DNA of 6,081 bases. Source: Clostridia bacterium. GTDB taxonomy: Bacteria > Bacillota_E > SLMV01 > PUMD01. The DNA lies in NCBI GenBank assembly GCA_003562655.1, contig PWUC01000163.1, positions 1-6,081 on the forward strand, in the 5' to 3' direction. The notes below the pieces were generated by a model. The model did not search any database. It saw nothing but the letters and a program-made list of their open reading frames with translations, and was not told the origin of the DNA. Shown here in pieces: positions 5,531-6,081 of the stretch. Position numbers and translations under genes: made by a program. Within the stretch, counting starts at the first letter, position 1. Every line of letters starts with the position of its first letter.

Positions 5531-6081
5531 CTAACCCATGATGCTGGGATCCAGGAGGTCCCGCAGTCCGTCACCGAACAGATTTACGCCCACCACCATG
5601 GATACAACCGCTGCCCCGGGCAACAGTGATAGCCACGGCGCCTGTCGCATGAGCACTCGCGCCTCACTCATCATGTTGCCCCAGGATGGCGTCGGAGGAG
5701 TAACCCCGGCACCGAGAAAACTCAGGGCAGCCTCTCCCAGAATGGCCATGGCGAAGACAAAGGTCAGCTGTACGATGAGGGGCGCGGCCGCGTTGGGGAG
5801 AATGTGTTGGAGGATGAGGCGAAAATTGCCTGCGCCCGCGGATCGGGCAGCCTCGATGAACGCCTGGTTAACTACCTTCAAAACCGAACTTCGCACAATG
5901 CGTGCGGTTCTGGGAACATAGACGATGCCCAGAGCCATCACCGCATTGATCTCGTGAGCTCCCAGGGCCGCAACGATTGCCAGGGCCAGTAGAATCGCCG
6001 GAAAGGCCATGAGGGCATCCATGACCCTCATGATCACGCCGTCCATGCGCCTGTAGGACCCCGCCAGGAGGCCGAACAGCG
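5531..6081 (-). CDS. DppC/OppC-type peptide (or nickel) ABC importer permease, C-terminal part
   Basis: Inner-membrane permease of a binding-protein-dependent importer. The start lies beyond the window's right edge. The frame stays open to position 6081, and residues before the ATG at 6046 (LFGLLAGSYRR) fit the family, so that ATG is internal. About 182 codons of a protein usually near 280-300 aa are visible. The EAA loop, EAARSAGAGNFRLILQHILPN, contains the conserved Glu-Ala-Ala, Gly and ILPN that contact the ATPases. Other family marks are VIMRVMDALMAFP, ALSFLGAGV, PSWGNMMSEAR and the C-terminal NLFGDGLRDLLDP. Hydrophobic segments flank the EAA loop. The partner permease, solute-binding protein and ATPases are expected outside the window. 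Substrates in this family include di- and oligopeptides, nickel and glycosides; sequence alone does not decide. Confidence 0.92.
   Translation of the reverse strand, partial: LFGLLAGSYRRMDGVIMRVMDALMAFPAILLALAIVAALGAHEINAVMALGIVYVPRTARIVRSSVLKVVNQAFIEAARSAGAGNFRLILQHILPNAAAPLIVQLTFVFAMAILGEAALSFLGAGVTPPTPSWGNMMSEARVLMRQAPWLSLLPGAAVVSMVVGVNLFGDGLRDLLDPSIMG

Noticed and set aside
1..6081. CRISPR array, tRNA, rRNA, insertion sequence, attachment site or origin
   Set aside because: I saw no regularly spaced direct repeats, cloverleaf patterns, transposase motifs, terminal inverted repeats or clustered DnaA-like boxes.

Overview
The window is ordinary-looking bacterial chromosomal DNA. It is GC-rich, has Shine-Dalgarno-led starts (one GTG) and a sigma70-type promoter, and its genes are of bacterial families. 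I cannot place the organism firmly. A Lon-like AAA+ protease, a NatA/DrrA-type ABC-2 exporter and a Dpp/Opp-type permease together would suit a free-living GC-rich lineage such as Chloroflexota, but that is a guess.

Layout. Positions 1-387 form a non-coding leader. It holds a bulged inverted repeat and two AT-rich -10-like hexamers just before a GTG-started, 808-aa Lon-like ATP-dependent protease (388-2814, +). A 381-bp gap follows. Inside it is a compact unit: a good promoter (TTGACG, 17-bp spacer, TATTCT at 2909-2937), a 29-codon ORF with an SD (2983-3072), and a strong intrinsic terminator (3096-3133). The terminator lies only 62 bp before the next gene. Next comes a two-gene ABC-2 exporter operon on +: the ATPase (3196-4038) and, overlapping it by 8 bp, the six-helix permease (4031-4894). 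A 27-codon ORF follows in ATGA overlap with the permease stop. It contains a metal-hydrolase-like VDSHLHI motif and may be a gene remnant.

Positions 4975-5530 are mostly non-coding and lie between convergent genes. They contain a near-perfect stem-loop (4970-5010) and a doubtful small minus-strand ORF. The window ends inside a minus-strand DppC/OppC-type permease (5531-6081), which is cut by the window edge.

How they work together. The protease appears to be a stand-alone protein quality-control gene. The ABC-2 pair should form one homodimeric or 2+2 exporter whose substrate cannot be read from sequence. The DppC-like protein should belong to a separate importer operon that continues beyond the right edge. 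The feature most worth a second look is the promoter-small ORF-terminator unit ahead of the exporter. I see no promoter between the terminator and the ATPase start, so the unit could be an attenuated leader or a roughly 190-nt small RNA.
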